13,182 nucleotides of DNA from an uncultured Moraxella sp. (GCA_916720335.1 CAKAQU010000039.1:1-13182), one strand, 5' to 3'. Counted from the first letter of the stretch, positions 1-10,000 are shown. The notes: generated by a model from the sequence alone, not told the origin. Made by a program: numbers and translations.

Positions 1-713
1 ATGGCTTGGTTGGCGTTATTGGCGTGTAAAGTGGCAAACACTAAGTGTCCAGTTTCAGCATACTGAATGGCATAACTCATGACTTCACGGTTACGAATCT
101 CACCAATCAAAATCACATCGGGCGCTTGACGCAGGGTATTTCTTAAACCATCTTCAAAAGACAAAGTATCAATTCCAACCTCACGTTGTGTAACAATACA
201 GCCTTTATGTTGATGTACATATTCAATTGGGTCTTCAACGGTAATGATATGACCTCGAGAATTTTCATTGCGATAACCCATCATTGCTGCAAGCGTCGTC
301 GATTTACCCGTACCTGTTGCACCTACAAGCAAAATAATACCACGCTTTTTCATCGCCAATTCATTCAAAATAGGCGGTAATTTTAAATCATCCGTGGTTG
401 GGATTTGGGTTTCAATTTTACGCAAAACCATGCCTGCTTTATCACGTTGAATAAAAGCAGACACACGAAAACGGGCTGTTTCTTCTTTGTCAGTAATGGC
501 AAACTGACATTCGTGAGTTTCTTCAAATTCCGCCTTTTGTTTATCCGTCATAATTCCAAGAACCAAAGCCATGGATTGTTCGGATGTTAAAGGTGTTTTG
601 GTCATCGGGTGAATGGTGCCATTGACTTTTAAAGACGGTGGCACCCCTTCAGTAATAAAAAGGTCAGAACCATTTTTGGCAATCATGACTTGTAATAATT
701 TATCAAAATTCAT
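1..713 (-). CDS. pilU: PilU, type IV pilus retraction ATPase (C-terminus beyond the left edge)
   Basis: Hexameric secretion-type ATPase of the PilT/PilU family. It acts at the cytoplasmic base of the type IV pilus and assists PilT in retraction and twitching motility. I read 237 codons in an open frame from an ATG at 713-711 to the left edge. Family members are usually about 370-385 residues, so roughly the last third is missing here. Visible motifs are Walker A GATGTGKST (residues 131-139), the Asp box ITVEDPIEYVH (157-167), Walker B APDVILIGEIRNRE (197-210) and the His box TGHLVFATLHANN (221-233). An AAGGAA Shine-Dalgarno lies four bases before the ATG. The gene starts 30 bp after the pilT stop on the same strand, so the two are probably co-transcribed. 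I call it PilU rather than a second PilT from its position after pilT and its divergence from PilT (for example GEIRNRE instead of GEMRDLE). The diagnostic C-terminal part is not visible. Confidence 0.9.
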   Translation of the reverse strand, partial: MNFDKLLQVMIAKNGSDLFITEGVPPSLKVNGTIHPMTKTPLTSEQSMALVLGIMTDKQKAEFEETHECQFAITDKEETARFRVSAFIQRDKAGMVLRKIETQIPTTDDLKLPPILNELAMKKRGIILLVGATGTGKSTTLAAMMGYRNENSRGHIITVEDPIEYVHQHKGCIVTQREVGIDTLSFEDGLRNTLRQAPDVILIGEIRNREVMSYAIQYAETGHLVFATLHANNANQA

Positions 714-743
714 AAGTTTCCTTAATATGATAAAAAATTCATA

Positions 744-1790
744 TTATAAAAATGCTTCTGGCTGTTTGGCATACATGCGCGCTGATTCTTTGGTGATGAC
801 ACGGCTAGCAACCAGATTTTTTAAGGTTTGGTCAAGAGTAATCATACCTTCGCCCGCGCCAGTTTGAATTGCTGAATACATTTGAGCCACTTTATTTTCA
901 CGAATCAAGTTACGAATCGCAGGCGTGCCAAGCATGATTTCATGAGCTGCCACACGACCTCCGCCAATGCGTTTTAATAACGACTGAGAAATGACCGCCT
1001 GCAAAGACTCTGAAAGCATGGCACGAATCATATCTTTTTCGGCTGCAGGGAAAACGTCAATGACACGGTCAATCGTTTTTGCAGCAGAGTTGGTGTGCAG
1101 CGTACCAAACACTAAATGCCCAGTTTCAGCGGCTGTCAAGGCCAGACGAATCGTTTCAAGGTCGCGCATCTCACCCACCAAAATGACATCGGGGTCTTCA
1201 CGCAGTGCCGAACGCAGTGCCGCTTCAAAACCCAAAGTGTCTCGATGAACCTCACGCTGGTTTATCAGCGATTTTTTGGATTCATGCACAAATTCAATTG
1301 GGTCTTCAATGGTTAAAATATGTTCTTTGCGAGTCTCATTAATATAATTAATCATCGCCGCAAGTGTTGTTGATTTACCAGAACCTGTTGGTCCTGTTAC
1401 CAAAACCACGCCGCGTTTAAAATCAGAAACCTTTTTAAAAACAGGTCCCATGCCCAAATCATCCATTGTCAAAACTTTGGATGGAATGGTACGAAATACA
1501 GCGCCTGCGCCACGATTTTGGTTAAAAGCATTAACACGAAAACGAGCTAAATTAGGAATCTCAAATGAAAAATCCGTCTCAAAAAATTCTTCATAATCAG
1601 CACGCTGTTTGTCATTCATGATGTCATAAATCAATTTATGCACTGTTGAATGGTCCATCTCTGGTGTGTTAATGCGCACCACTTCACCATCAACACGAAT
1701 CATTGGTGGCAGCCCTGCTGACAAATGCAAATCTGACGCTCTGTTTTTGACCACAAAACGCAATAAATCTTCAATACTAGGGGATGACAT
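744..1790 (-). CDS. pilT: PilT, type IV pilus retraction ATPase
   Basis: Cytoplasmic hexameric ATPase that powers disassembly of the type IV pilus, giving twitching motility and contributing to DNA uptake. The 348 residues match the usual family length of about 345. In order: an N-terminal PAS-like domain (about 1-100); Walker A GPTGSGKST (133-141); Asp box ILTIEDPIEFVH (158-169); Walker B DPDVILVGEMRD (199-210) with the catalytic glutamate at 207; His box TGHLVFGTLHTNSA (223-236); and the PilT signature AIRNLIRE (291-298), which is needed for retraction in studied PilT proteins. The start is supported by AAAGG eight bases upstream and by a normal N-terminus. It heads a pilT-pilU pair and is divergent from yggS, a common gammaproteobacterial arrangement. 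No motif is missing, so the enzyme looks functional. Confidence 0.97.
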   Translation of the reverse strand: MSSPSIEDLLRFVVKNRASDLHLSAGLPPMIRVDGEVVRINTPEMDHSTVHKLIYDIMNDKQRADYEEFFETDFSFEIPNLARFRVNAFNQNRGAGAVFRTIPSKVLTMDDLGMGPVFKKVSDFKRGVVLVTGPTGSGKSTTLAAMINYINETRKEHILTIEDPIEFVHESKKSLINQREVHRDTLGFEAALRSALREDPDVILVGEMRDLETIRLALTAAETGHLVFGTLHTNSAAKTIDRVIDVFPAAEKDMIRAMLSESLQAVISQSLLKRIGGGRVAAHEIMLGTPAIRNLIRENKVAQMYSAIQTGAGEGMITLDQTLKNLVASRVITKESARMYAKQPEAFL

Positions 1791-1998
1791 GATTTACCTT
1801 TACTTTATTGTAATATAACTAAAAAACACAAAATCAAGAAATAAAATGAATCAAAATACAACATTGAAAAATGCGATCTTTATGTATGTATTAAAACATG
1901 ACCGATTTTAAGATACAAGGCATTTTATAACAAAGTTTATGCCTTTGATGGTAAAATTTTGTTAGAATAAATAAAATTGTTTTATTCTTGTATCAATC
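1791..1998. promoter_or_regulatory. Divergent pilT / yggS intergenic region
   Basis: This 208-bp, very AT-rich region must hold the promoters for pilT (leftward) and yggS (rightward). For yggS the best candidate is TTGATG (1945-1950), a 17-bp spacer and TAAATA (1968-1973), which is a weak match. For pilT, candidate -10 boxes TATATT (complement of 1812-1817) and TACAAT (complement of 1807-1812) follow a TTGATT, but with spacings of 14 and 19, so neither is convincing. A 7-bp inverted repeat, AAGGCAT (1917-1923) and ATGCCTT (1939-1945), sits just upstream of or overlapping the proposed yggS -35. No small gene is supported here. Confidence 0.4.
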
Positions 1999-2679
1999 AT
2001 GACCACTCAAAATTTACTCATTCAACGTTTTTTGAATGTTAAAAACCATTTAAATCAATATAATCAACAATTTAAACAAAAAGCTCAATTATTAGCCGTT
2101 TCAAAAACCAAGCCTGCTGAGGATATTCGCACATTGTTTCATCAAGGTCAAACCATGTTTGGTGAAAATTATCTACAAGAAGCAGTTGCTAAAATTCAGC
2201 AATTACAAGATTTACCAATTGTTTGGCATTATATTGGGCATATTCAGCGCAACAAAACACGTGATATTGCCCAATATTTTGATTGGGTGCAAACCATTGA
2301 TCGCGGCATCATCGCCAAACGCTTAAATGAGCAGCGACCAGAAAATTTACCCCCCATTAACGTACTGATTGAGCTCAATATTGATGATGAAGCCAATAAA
2401 TCAGGATGTAAAGTAGATGAACTTGACAAGTTAATTGATGAAATTTTAAGCTACCCGCGTTTATGTTTGCGAGGTTTGATGATTATTCCCAATAAACATG
2501 GTAGCGATGCTTTTGTGCGTACTCAGGCAATTTTTAACCGGATTAAAGAACAACGCAGATTAACAAATTGGGATACACTTTCTATGGGCATGAGTAGCGA
2601 CATGCAAGATGCAGTTGCTCATGGTTCAACAATGGTGCGAGTAGGAACGGCGATTTTTGGAGAAAGAGACTATAAATAA
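1999..2679 (+). CDS. yggS: YggS/PROSC family PLP-binding protein (PLP homeostasis)
   Basis: Cytoplasmic pyridoxal-phosphate carrier/homeostasis protein with an alanine-racemase-like TIM-barrel fold and no known enzymatic activity. Loss in other bacteria disturbs vitamin B6 and amino-acid/keto-acid pools. The 226 residues fit the family (about 220-235). The PLP-binding lysine is in LLAVSKTKP, at Lys36, the same number as in E. coli. Other family motifs are FGENYLQEA (54-62), WHYIGHIQRNK (76-86), RGLMIIP (158-164), LSMGMSSDM (194-202) and RVGTAIFGERDY (214-225), the last two forming the phosphate-binding end. The start is supported by this numbering. It lacks an obvious Shine-Dalgarno: the 18 bases before the ATG contain no GGA or GAG. 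It is divergent from pilT, matching the common yggS-pilT neighbourhood, and convergent with rpoC. Confidence 0.95.
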   Translation: MTTQNLLIQRFLNVKNHLNQYNQQFKQKAQLLAVSKTKPAEDIRTLFHQGQTMFGENYLQEAVAKIQQLQDLPIVWHYIGHIQRNKTRDIAQYFDWVQTIDRGIIAKRLNEQRPENLPPINVLIELNIDDEANKSGCKVDELDKLIDEILSYPRLCLRGLMIIPNKHGSDAFVRTQAIFNRIKEQRRLTNWDTLSMGMSSDMQDAVAHGSTMVRVGTAIFGERDYK

Positions 2680-2724
2680 TACATCACGCCTAATAAAAAT
2701 AACAGCGTGTGTTTGTTGAAAATT

Positions 2725-2756
2725 AAAAACCTGCGTTAAAATTAACACAGGTTTTT
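2725..2756. terminator. Bidirectional terminator between yggS and rpoC
   Basis: The arms are AAAAACCTG (2725-2733) and CAGGTTTTT (2748-2756). After one C/A mismatch the stem continues with GTTAA (2735-2739) and TTAAC (2742-2746). The hairpin has five A on one side and five T on the other, so it can act as a Rho-independent terminator for both converging transcripts. It lies 45 bp after the yggS stop and 22 bp after the rpoC stop. Confidence 0.9.
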
Positions 2757-2778
2757 GTAAAAGAATAAATATTACTTA

Positions 2779-5700
2779 TTAATGAATATTGCCAAGTTCG
2801 TTCGCAAAACTAGCAGCAAAATCATCATCACCTAAATCTGGTTTTGGTGACTCAAGTGACAAAAATTCTTCTTTTTGTTTGGCTTCATCCAATGCTTTTT
2901 GGGCGCGACGCTGACGACTTTGATGATATGCAAGCCCCGTACCTGCTGGAATTAGGCGACCAACAACCACGTTTTCTTTAAGCCCACTTAAGTCATCTAC
3001 TTTGCCCATTACTGCCGCAGCGGTTAACACGCGGGTAGTTTCTTGGAAAGATGCCGCTGAAATGAAGCTTTCAGTTGCAAGACTGGCTTTGGTAATACCA
3101 AGAAGCTGACGCTCAAAACGCACAGGGAATTTATCTTCCGCTAAAAGTTTGGCATTTAATTCACGAATCTTATTAAATTCAGCTTGGTCGCCTTTAAAGT
3201 AACTAGAATCGCCACCGTCAATAATTTCCACTTTGCGCAACATTTGACGTAAAATCACCTCAATGTGCTTGTCATTAATTTTTACGCCTTGTAAACGGTA
3301 AACTTCTTGAACTTCATTAACCACATAATTTGCCAATGCAGTTTCGCCTTTTAAGCGCAAGATATCATGTGGATTTTGAGGACCATCTGACACCACTTCG
3401 CCGCGTTCTACCGTTTCGCCTTCAAAGACGTTGATTTGACGCCATTTTGGAATTAGCTCTTCATGAGTGTTGCCATCTTCATCGGTAATGATAAAGCGGT
3501 TTTTACCTTTGGTTTCTTTACCAAAACTAACAATACCACTCATTTCTGCCATAATTGCATGGTCTTTAGGACGACGCGCTTCAAATAAATCAGCAACGCG
3601 TGGCAAACCACCAGTAATATCTTTGGTTCCTGATGTTGCTTGTGGTACACGACCTAAAACCGAACCTGTAGTTACCGCCTCACCTTCTGTAACACGAATA
3701 ACGGTTCCTGACGGCAAATAGTAAATAACTTCTTTACCTTCATCTGTATCCAAAATAATTGCAGGACGCACATCTTTTGCAGTACTTGGACGGTCTCTAA
3801 CAGCTAAAATCTCAAATGAGCTGACCCCAGTTGTTTCGTCAGTTTTTACCGCTGCGGTCATACCATCTATAATGTCATTAAAACGTACTTTACCTGCAAA
3901 TTCTGTGATAATTGGGTGGGTATGTGGATCCCATTTGGCAATCACATCACCTTGACTGACTGAATCAGCGTCGCAAACCAATATGTTTGAACCATAAGGT
4001 ACTTTATAACGCTCACGCTCACGACCCTGTTCATCAATCACACCAAGCTCAGCAGAACGTGATACCACCACCAAATAGCCATCAGCATGTTCTACTGTTT
4101 TCATATTATGAAAACGCACTGTACCTGTATTATTAACAGAAATACTATTATCTACAGACACTGCACTTGCTGCACCACCAACGTGGAATGTACGCATCGT
4201 TAGCTGTGTGCCAGGCTCACCGATGGATTGAGCTGCCATAACCCCAACCGATTCACCGATATTGACCAGATGACCGCGCGCCAAATCACGTCCATAGCAT
4301 TTTGCACATACGCCGTGATTGGATTCACAGGTAATCACTGAACGCACTTGAACTTCGTCAATAGCATTTTTATCCAGCACTTCAACCAAACGCTCATCAA
4401 TCAAGGTGCCTTTGGTGATAATCACATCGCCTTTAGCATTGATAACATCTTTAGCTGCCACACGACCAAGTACACGGTCTCCCAAACGCTCAACAATTTC
4501 ACCGCCATTAATTACAGGGGTCATGCGCTGACCTGCTTCTGTACCACAGTCTTCTTGGGTGATAACCAAATCTTGAGCAACATCAACCAAACGACGAGTT
4601 AAATAACCTGAGTTAGCCGTTTTTAATGCTGTATCTGCCAAACCTTTACGCGCACCGTGTGTTGAAATAAAGTACTGCAGTACTGACAAACCTTCACGGA
4701 AGTTTGCCTTAATTGGTGTTTCAATAATTGAACCATCTGGTTTTGCCATCAGACCACGCATACCAGCAAGCTGACGAATTTGGGTTGCACTACCACGAGC
4801 ACCCGAGTCTGCCATCATATAGATGGAATTAAAAGATTTTTCACGAACCGTTTCGCCATTTGCATTAACCACTTCATCGCTTGATAAGTTTTCCATCATG
4901 GCATTAGCAATTTTATCACTGGTACGCGACCAAATATCCACCACTTTATTGTAACGCTCGCCAGCGGTCACAATACCTTGGTCAAATTGTTTTTCGATAT
5001 CACGCACTTCAGCATCGGCAGCATCAACAATGGCTTTTTTGGTTGGTGGAATTACCATATCTTCCATGCCAATAGAAATGCCTGATAATGTTGCTTGGGC
5101 AAAGCCTAAATACATCAGATGGTCAGCAAAGAGTACAGATTCTTTTACGCCCAGTTTACGATAACAAGAGTTTAGTAATTTTGAGATGTTTTTCTTGGTC
5201 ATCTCTTTATTACATTCGTCAAATCCCATGCCTTCTGGCATGATATTCCAAATTAAAAGACGTCCTGCGACTGTGTCTTTGATTTGGGTATGTTTGCTTT
5301 TTTCACCCGTTCTTTCGTCAATAATAACCTCGGTAACGCGTACTTTGATGGCAGCATTTACCGATAAATCATCAGAACCAATGGCGCGCAAGGCTTCATT
5401 AACGGTACTAAAGACCATGTTTTCACCTTTTGCTCCAATGTGACTACGGCTAATATAATAAAGCCCAAGTACCACGTCTTGAGATGGCACAATAATAGGC
5501 TCACCATTGGCAGGCGATAAAATATTATTGGTAGACATCATCAAAGCACGAGCTTCAAGCTGTGCTTCTAAGGTCAATGGTACGTGTACCGCCATTTGGT
5601 CGCCGTCAAAGTCGGCGTTAAATGCCGCACAAACCAAGGGGTGTAGCTGGATTGCTTTACCTTCAATCAATACAGGTTCAAACGCTTGTAGACCCAAACG

Positions 5701-6990
5701 GTGAAGTGTAGGCGCACGGTTTAGCAATACTGGATGTTCACGAATTACGCTAGCAAGCATATCCCAAACCACCGGCTCTTCACGCTCAACCATTTTTTTA
5801 GCGGCTTTAATTGTGGTTGCAATATTATTTTGTAGTAGTTTAGCGTAAGTAAATGGCTTAAATAATTCCAGCGCCATTTTCTTAGGCAAACCACACTGAT
5901 GCAAACGCAATGTTGGACCAACTACAATGACCGAACGCCCTGAATAGTCGACACGTTTACCCAAAAGGTTTTGACGGAAACGACCTTGCTTCCCTTTGAT
6001 CATATCAGCTAGGGATTTTAAAGGACGTTTGTTTGAACCAGTAATTGCGCGACCACGGCGTCCATTGTCAAGCAACGCATCAACCGCTTCTTGGAGCATA
6101 CGCTTTTCATTACGAACAATAATATCTGGTGCGTTTAACTCCAACAAGCGTTTTAAACGGTTATTACGATTAATCACACGACGATACAAATCGTTTAAAT
6201 CTGACGTTGCAAAACGACCGCCCTCCAATGGCACCAAAGGACGTAAATCTGGTGGCAACACAGGCAAAACGGTCATGACCATCCATTCAGGTTTGTTGCC
6301 AGAATCGCGGAAAGATTCTAACAATTTCAAGCGCTTAGACATTTTTTTGAGCTTCGTTTCAGAACCTGTTTGTGGAATCAAAGCACGCAGTTCTTCGATT
6401 TCACCCTCAACATCAATGTCTTTTAACAAGTTTTGAACCGCTTCAGCACCCATTTTAGCAACGAATTCATCGCCATATTGCTCAAGTGCATTAAAATACT
6501 CTTCATCATCAAGCAGCTGATATTTTTCCAATCCCGTCATACCAGGATCAGTTACGATATAGCTTTCAAAATAAAGCACACGTTCAATATCACGCAACGT
6601 AATATCCAGCAAAAGACCGATACGGCTTGGCAAAGACTTTAAAAACCAAATATGCGCCACAGGTGAGGCAAGCTCAATATGTCCCATGCGTTCGCGGCGA
6701 ACTTTTGCGGCGGTAACTTCTACACCACATTTTTCACAAATGATACCTTGAAATTTACGGCGTTTGTATTTACCACACAAGCACTCAAAATCTTTAACAG
6801 GTCCAAAAATTTTTGAACAAAACAGACCATCGCGCTCTGGCTTAAATGTACGGTAATTAATGGTTTCAGGTTTTTTTACTTCACCATGCGACCATGATTT
6901 AATGGTGTCAGGTGATGCCAAAGAAATCTGAATGCTGTCAAACTCTTTTATACCATCGGCAGGTTTCATGATGTCTAATAAGTCTTTCAA
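2779..6990 (-). CDS. rpoC: RNA polymerase subunit beta'
   Basis: Largest catalytic subunit of RNA polymerase. The 1403 residues compare with 1407 in E. coli. The N-terminal zinc site has cysteines at 70, 72, 85 and 88. The active-site loop NADFDGDQM (458-466) carries the Mg-binding aspartates 460, 462 and 464. The bridge helix lies around 770-805, the second zinc site is formed by Cys815, 888, 895 and 898, and the trigger loop begins near QSIGEPGTQLTMRTFHVGG (921-939). These numbers are identical or nearly so to E. coli. The start codon is TTG (6990-6988). It is chosen because MKDLL followed by a homologous stretch leading to SPDxIxSWSxGEVKKPETINYR matches the E. coli N-terminus, and because GGAG lies seven bases upstream. 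The next in-frame ATG would remove seven conserved-position residues. It is the last gene of the cluster, 78 bp after rpoB, and ends at a strong terminator. Confidence 0.99.
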   Translation of the reverse strand: MKDLLDIMKPADGIKEFDSIQISLASPDTIKSWSHGEVKKPETINYRTFKPERDGLFCSKIFGPVKDFECLCGKYKRRKFQGIICEKCGVEVTAAKVRRERMGHIELASPVAHIWFLKSLPSRIGLLLDITLRDIERVLYFESYIVTDPGMTGLEKYQLLDDEEYFNALEQYGDEFVAKMGAEAVQNLLKDIDVEGEIEELRALIPQTGSETKLKKMSKRLKLLESFRDSGNKPEWMVMTVLPVLPPDLRPLVPLEGGRFATSDLNDLYRRVINRNNRLKRLLELNAPDIIVRNEKRMLQEAVDALLDNGRRGRAITGSNKRPLKSLADMIKGKQGRFRQNLLGKRVDYSGRSVIVVGPTLRLHQCGLPKKMALELFKPFTYAKLLQNNIATTIKAAKKMVEREEPVVWDMLASVIREHPVLLNRAPTLHRLGLQAFEPVLIEGKAIQLHPLVCAAFNADFDGDQMAVHVPLTLEAQLEARALMMSTNNILSPANGEPIIVPSQDVVLGLYYISRSHIGAKGENMVFSTVNEALRAIGSDDLSVNAAIKVRVTEVIIDERTGEKSKHTQIKDTVAGRLLIWNIMPEGMGFDECNKEMTKKNISKLLNSCYRKLGVKESVLFADHLMYLGFAQATLSGISIGMEDMVIPPTKKAIVDAADAEVRDIEKQFDQGIVTAGERYNKVVDIWSRTSDKIANAMMENLSSDEVVNANGETVREKSFNSIYMMADSGARGSATQIRQLAGMRGLMAKPDGSIIETPIKANFREGLSVLQYFISTHGARKGLADTALKTANSGYLTRRLVDVAQDLVITQEDCGTEAGQRMTPVINGGEIVERLGDRVLGRVAAKDVINAKGDVIITKGTLIDERLVEVLDKNAIDEVQVRSVITCESNHGVCAKCYGRDLARGHLVNIGESVGVMAAQSIGEPGTQLTMRTFHVGGAASAVSVDNSISVNNTGTVRFHNMKTVEHADGYLVVVSRSAELGVIDEQGRERERYKVPYGSNILVCDADSVSQGDVIAKWDPHTHPIITEFAGKVRFNDIIDGMTAAVKTDETTGVSSFEILAVRDRPSTAKDVRPAIILDTDEGKEVIYYLPSGTVIRVTEGEAVTTGSVLGRVPQATSGTKDITGGLPRVADLFEARRPKDHAIMAEMSGIVSFGKETKGKNRFIITDEDGNTHEELIPKWRQINVFEGETVERGEVVSDGPQNPHDILRLKGETALANYVVNEVQEVYRLQGVKINDKHIEVILRQMLRKVEIIDGGDSSYFKGDQAEFNKIRELNAKLLAEDKFPVRFERQLLGITKASLATESFISAASFQETTRVLTAAAVMGKVDDLSGLKENVVVGRLIPAGTGLAYHQSRQRRAQKALDEAKQKEEFLSLESPKPDLGDDDFAASFANELGNIH

Positions 6991-6997
6991 AGGGTTT

Positions 6998-7001
6998 CTC
7001 C
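6998..7001 (-). promoter_or_regulatory. Shine-Dalgarno that sets the rpoC TTG start
   Basis: On the minus strand, CTGGAGAAACCCT precedes TTG. GGAG is seven bases from the TTG and about 28 bases from the first in-frame ATG, so it supports initiation at TTG. Confidence 0.8.
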
Positions 7002-7019
7002 AGTTTGATAAATGGGCAG

Positions 7020-7041
7020 GTAAGGAGGCGTACCCCCTTAC
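7020..7041 (-). promoter_or_regulatory. Intercistronic RNA hairpin between rpoB and rpoC
   Basis: On the transcript strand GUAAGGGGG, loop UACG and CCUCCUUAC form a 9-bp stem, eight Watson-Crick pairs and one G.U (opposite strand: an A/C mismatch). No U tract follows, so it is not a standard terminator. It stands 27 bases after the rpoB stop and about 29 bases before the rpoC start codon. Possible roles are RNase processing, mRNA stability or modulation of rpoC initiation. The structure is seen in the sequence and the role is inferred. Confidence 0.65.
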
Positions 7042-7068
7042 TTTAATCAGTATGATTTAATTGGAATT

Positions 7069-10000
7069 TTATTTCTTTTCTTTTAAATCAATATTGATAC
7101 CCAATGAACGAATTTCTTTGGTTAATACGTTAAACGATTCTGGCATACCAGGGTTCATATACTGCTCGCCATCAACGATGTTTTTATACATGCGGGTACG
7201 CCCCTCCACATCATCAGACTTAACCGTGAGCATTTCTTGCAAGGTGTAAGTTGCACCATACGCCTCTAATGCCCAAACTTCCATCTCACCAAATCTTTGA
7301 CCACCAAATTGAGCTTTACCACCCAATGGTTGCTGAGTCACTAATGAGTATGAACCTGTTGAACGGGCATGCATTTTATCATCCACCAAATGGTTAAGTT
7401 TTAACATATACATATAGCCCACGGTTACTGGACGGTCAAATTTTTTGCCTGTACGACCATCATAAAGCGTTTGCTGTCCAGTCTTAGACAAACCTGCCAG
7501 TTCAAGTAATGATTTGATTTGCGTTTCTTCAGCACCATCAAATACTGCTGTACCCATTGGTACACCTTGACGTAAGTTTTGAGCAAGTGCAAGTAAATCA
7601 TCATCAGATAAACTATCCAAATCTACCTGCTCACCCCCAACTTGGTTATAAATTTTATCCAGGAATACTCGCAATTCACTAATTGCTGCCTTGGCTTTTA
7701 GCATTTGATCAATCTTTTCACCAAGACCGCGAGCAGCCATACCTAAGTGTGTTTCCAAGACTTGACCAATATTCATACGAGACGGTACGCCCAGCGGGTT
7801 TAATACGATGTCTACAGGGTTGCCCTTGCTATCATACGGCATGTCTTCTACAGGCATGATGCGAGAAACTACGCCTTTGTTACCATGACGACCTGCCATC
7901 TTATCACCAGGCTGGATACGACGTTTTACCGCTAAATACACTTTGACGATTTTTTGTACGCCATGCGCCAAATCATCACCTGCGGTTAATTTGCGTTTTT
8001 TCTCGGCAAATTTGTCATCAATTTCTTTTTGTTTATCCACTAAAAATTCTGAGATTTGTGTTAAACGCTCTGAAATCTCTTCTTCAGCTGGCTGAATGTC
8101 AAACAAAGTATCTAAGGCAAGATTTTCTAAATCAGCTGATGTCAAAACAGTGCCTGCCTTAAATCCAGCACCGCCACTGACTTTTTCACCCTCAAGCAAC
8201 GCCATGACACGACTACGGGCAGCAGCTTCAAAAATTACCAACTCTTCTTTTAAATCTTTTCGATAATCATCAAGCATTGCTTTTTCAATGGCTTTAGCGC
8301 GACTGTCTTTTTCCAAACCATCGCGAGTAAATACCTGAACATCAATAACGGTGCCTTTGGTCGATGATGGTACACGCAGTGAAGTATCTTTTACATCAGC
8401 AGCTTTTTCACCAAAGATTGCGCGTAAAAGCTTTTCTTCGGGAGTGAGTTGGCTTTCCCCTTTTGGCGTTACTTTACCCACCAAAATATCACCAGCGCTA
8501 ACTTCGGCACCAATGTATACAATTCCTGCTTCATCCAAATTAGATAATGCTGCTTCGCCCACATTTGGAATATCGCCTGTAATTTCTTCAGGCCCAAGCT
8601 TGGTATCACGCGCCACACAAGTTAATTCTTGAATATGAATGGTGGTAAAACGGTCTTCTTGCACCACACGCTCTGATAACAAGATGGAATCTTCAAAGTT
8701 ATAACCATTCCAAGGCATGAACGCCACGCGCATATTTTGACCTAATGCCAACTCACCCAAATCAGTTGATGGTCCATCTGCCAAAATATCACCTTGAGCA
8801 ATGACATCGCCTGCATTTACAATCACACGTTGGTTGATACAGGTATTTTGGTTGGAACGAGTGTATTTAATCAAATTATAAATATCAATCCCTGCCTCGC
8901 CCGCTGTCATTTCATCTTCATTGACGCGCACAATAATACGACTAGCATCAACTTCTTCTACAACACCGCCACGTTTAGCAACCACACACACCCCACTATC
9001 ACGTGCTACATGGCGCTCCATACCAGTACCAACAAGCGGTTTGTCAGAACGCAAAGTTGGTACAGCTTGACGCTGCATGTTTGACCCCATCAAAGCACGG
9101 TTAGCATCGTCATGCTCTAAAAATGGAATTAGGCTTGCAGCAACTGACACCACCTGACGAGGTGATACATCCATATGGGTAACCTTGGATGGGCTCATAC
9201 GCACAGATTCACCTTGGTGACGAACCATAACCATCTCTTCAGTCAGCTCGCCCTTTTCATTCATGGGTGAATCTGCCTGAGCAATCACCATACCCACTTC
9301 TTCAATTGCTGATACATACTCAATTTCATCGGTAACGCATCCATCAATAACACGACGATACGGAGTTTCCAAGAAACCGAAATTATTTGTTTTTGCAAAA
9401 ACTGCCAAAGAGTTAATCAAACCGATGTTTGGACCTTCTGGTGTTTCAATTGGACACACGCGACCATAATGGGTAGTATGTACGTCTCGCACCTCAAATC
9501 CTGCTCGTTCACGCGTCAAACCACCCGGGCCCAGTGCTGATACACGGCGTTTGTGAGTAATCTCTGACAATGGATTGTTTTGGTCCATAAACTGAGACAA
9601 CTGACTAGAACCAAAAAATTCTTTAATAGAAGCAACCACAGGTTTTGAGTTAATTAAATCTTGTGGGGATAAATTATCTGACTCAGCATTAGTTAAACGC
9701 TCTTTAACCGCTCTCTCAACACGCGCCAGACCAATACGGAACTGATTCTCTGTCATTTCACCAACGGAACGAATACGTCGGTTACCTAGATGGTCAATAT
9801 CATCAACTTCACCACGACCATTGCGGATTTCAATCAGTTCTTTCACCACATCAATAATGTCTTCTTTGGACAAAACACCTTGCTGGCGCTGAACCTCGAT
9901 ATCGTCTGAATCGATAAATTCACGACCTAAACGACGGTTAAACTTCATACGACCAACATTGGATAAATCATAACGCTCTTGGCTAAAGAACATGGTTTCA

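Noticed and set aside
1..1790. pilU as a recent duplication of pilT.
   Set aside because: The two share motifs but differ widely between them, which fits the ancient pilT-pilU paralogy found in many gammaproteobacteria.
5996..6642. Plus-strand open frames of 146 and 69 codons opposite rpoC, and similar ones opposite rpoB.
   Set aside because: They are antisense shadows of highly conserved beta and beta' coding sequence, with no family-like composition or ribosome-binding context.
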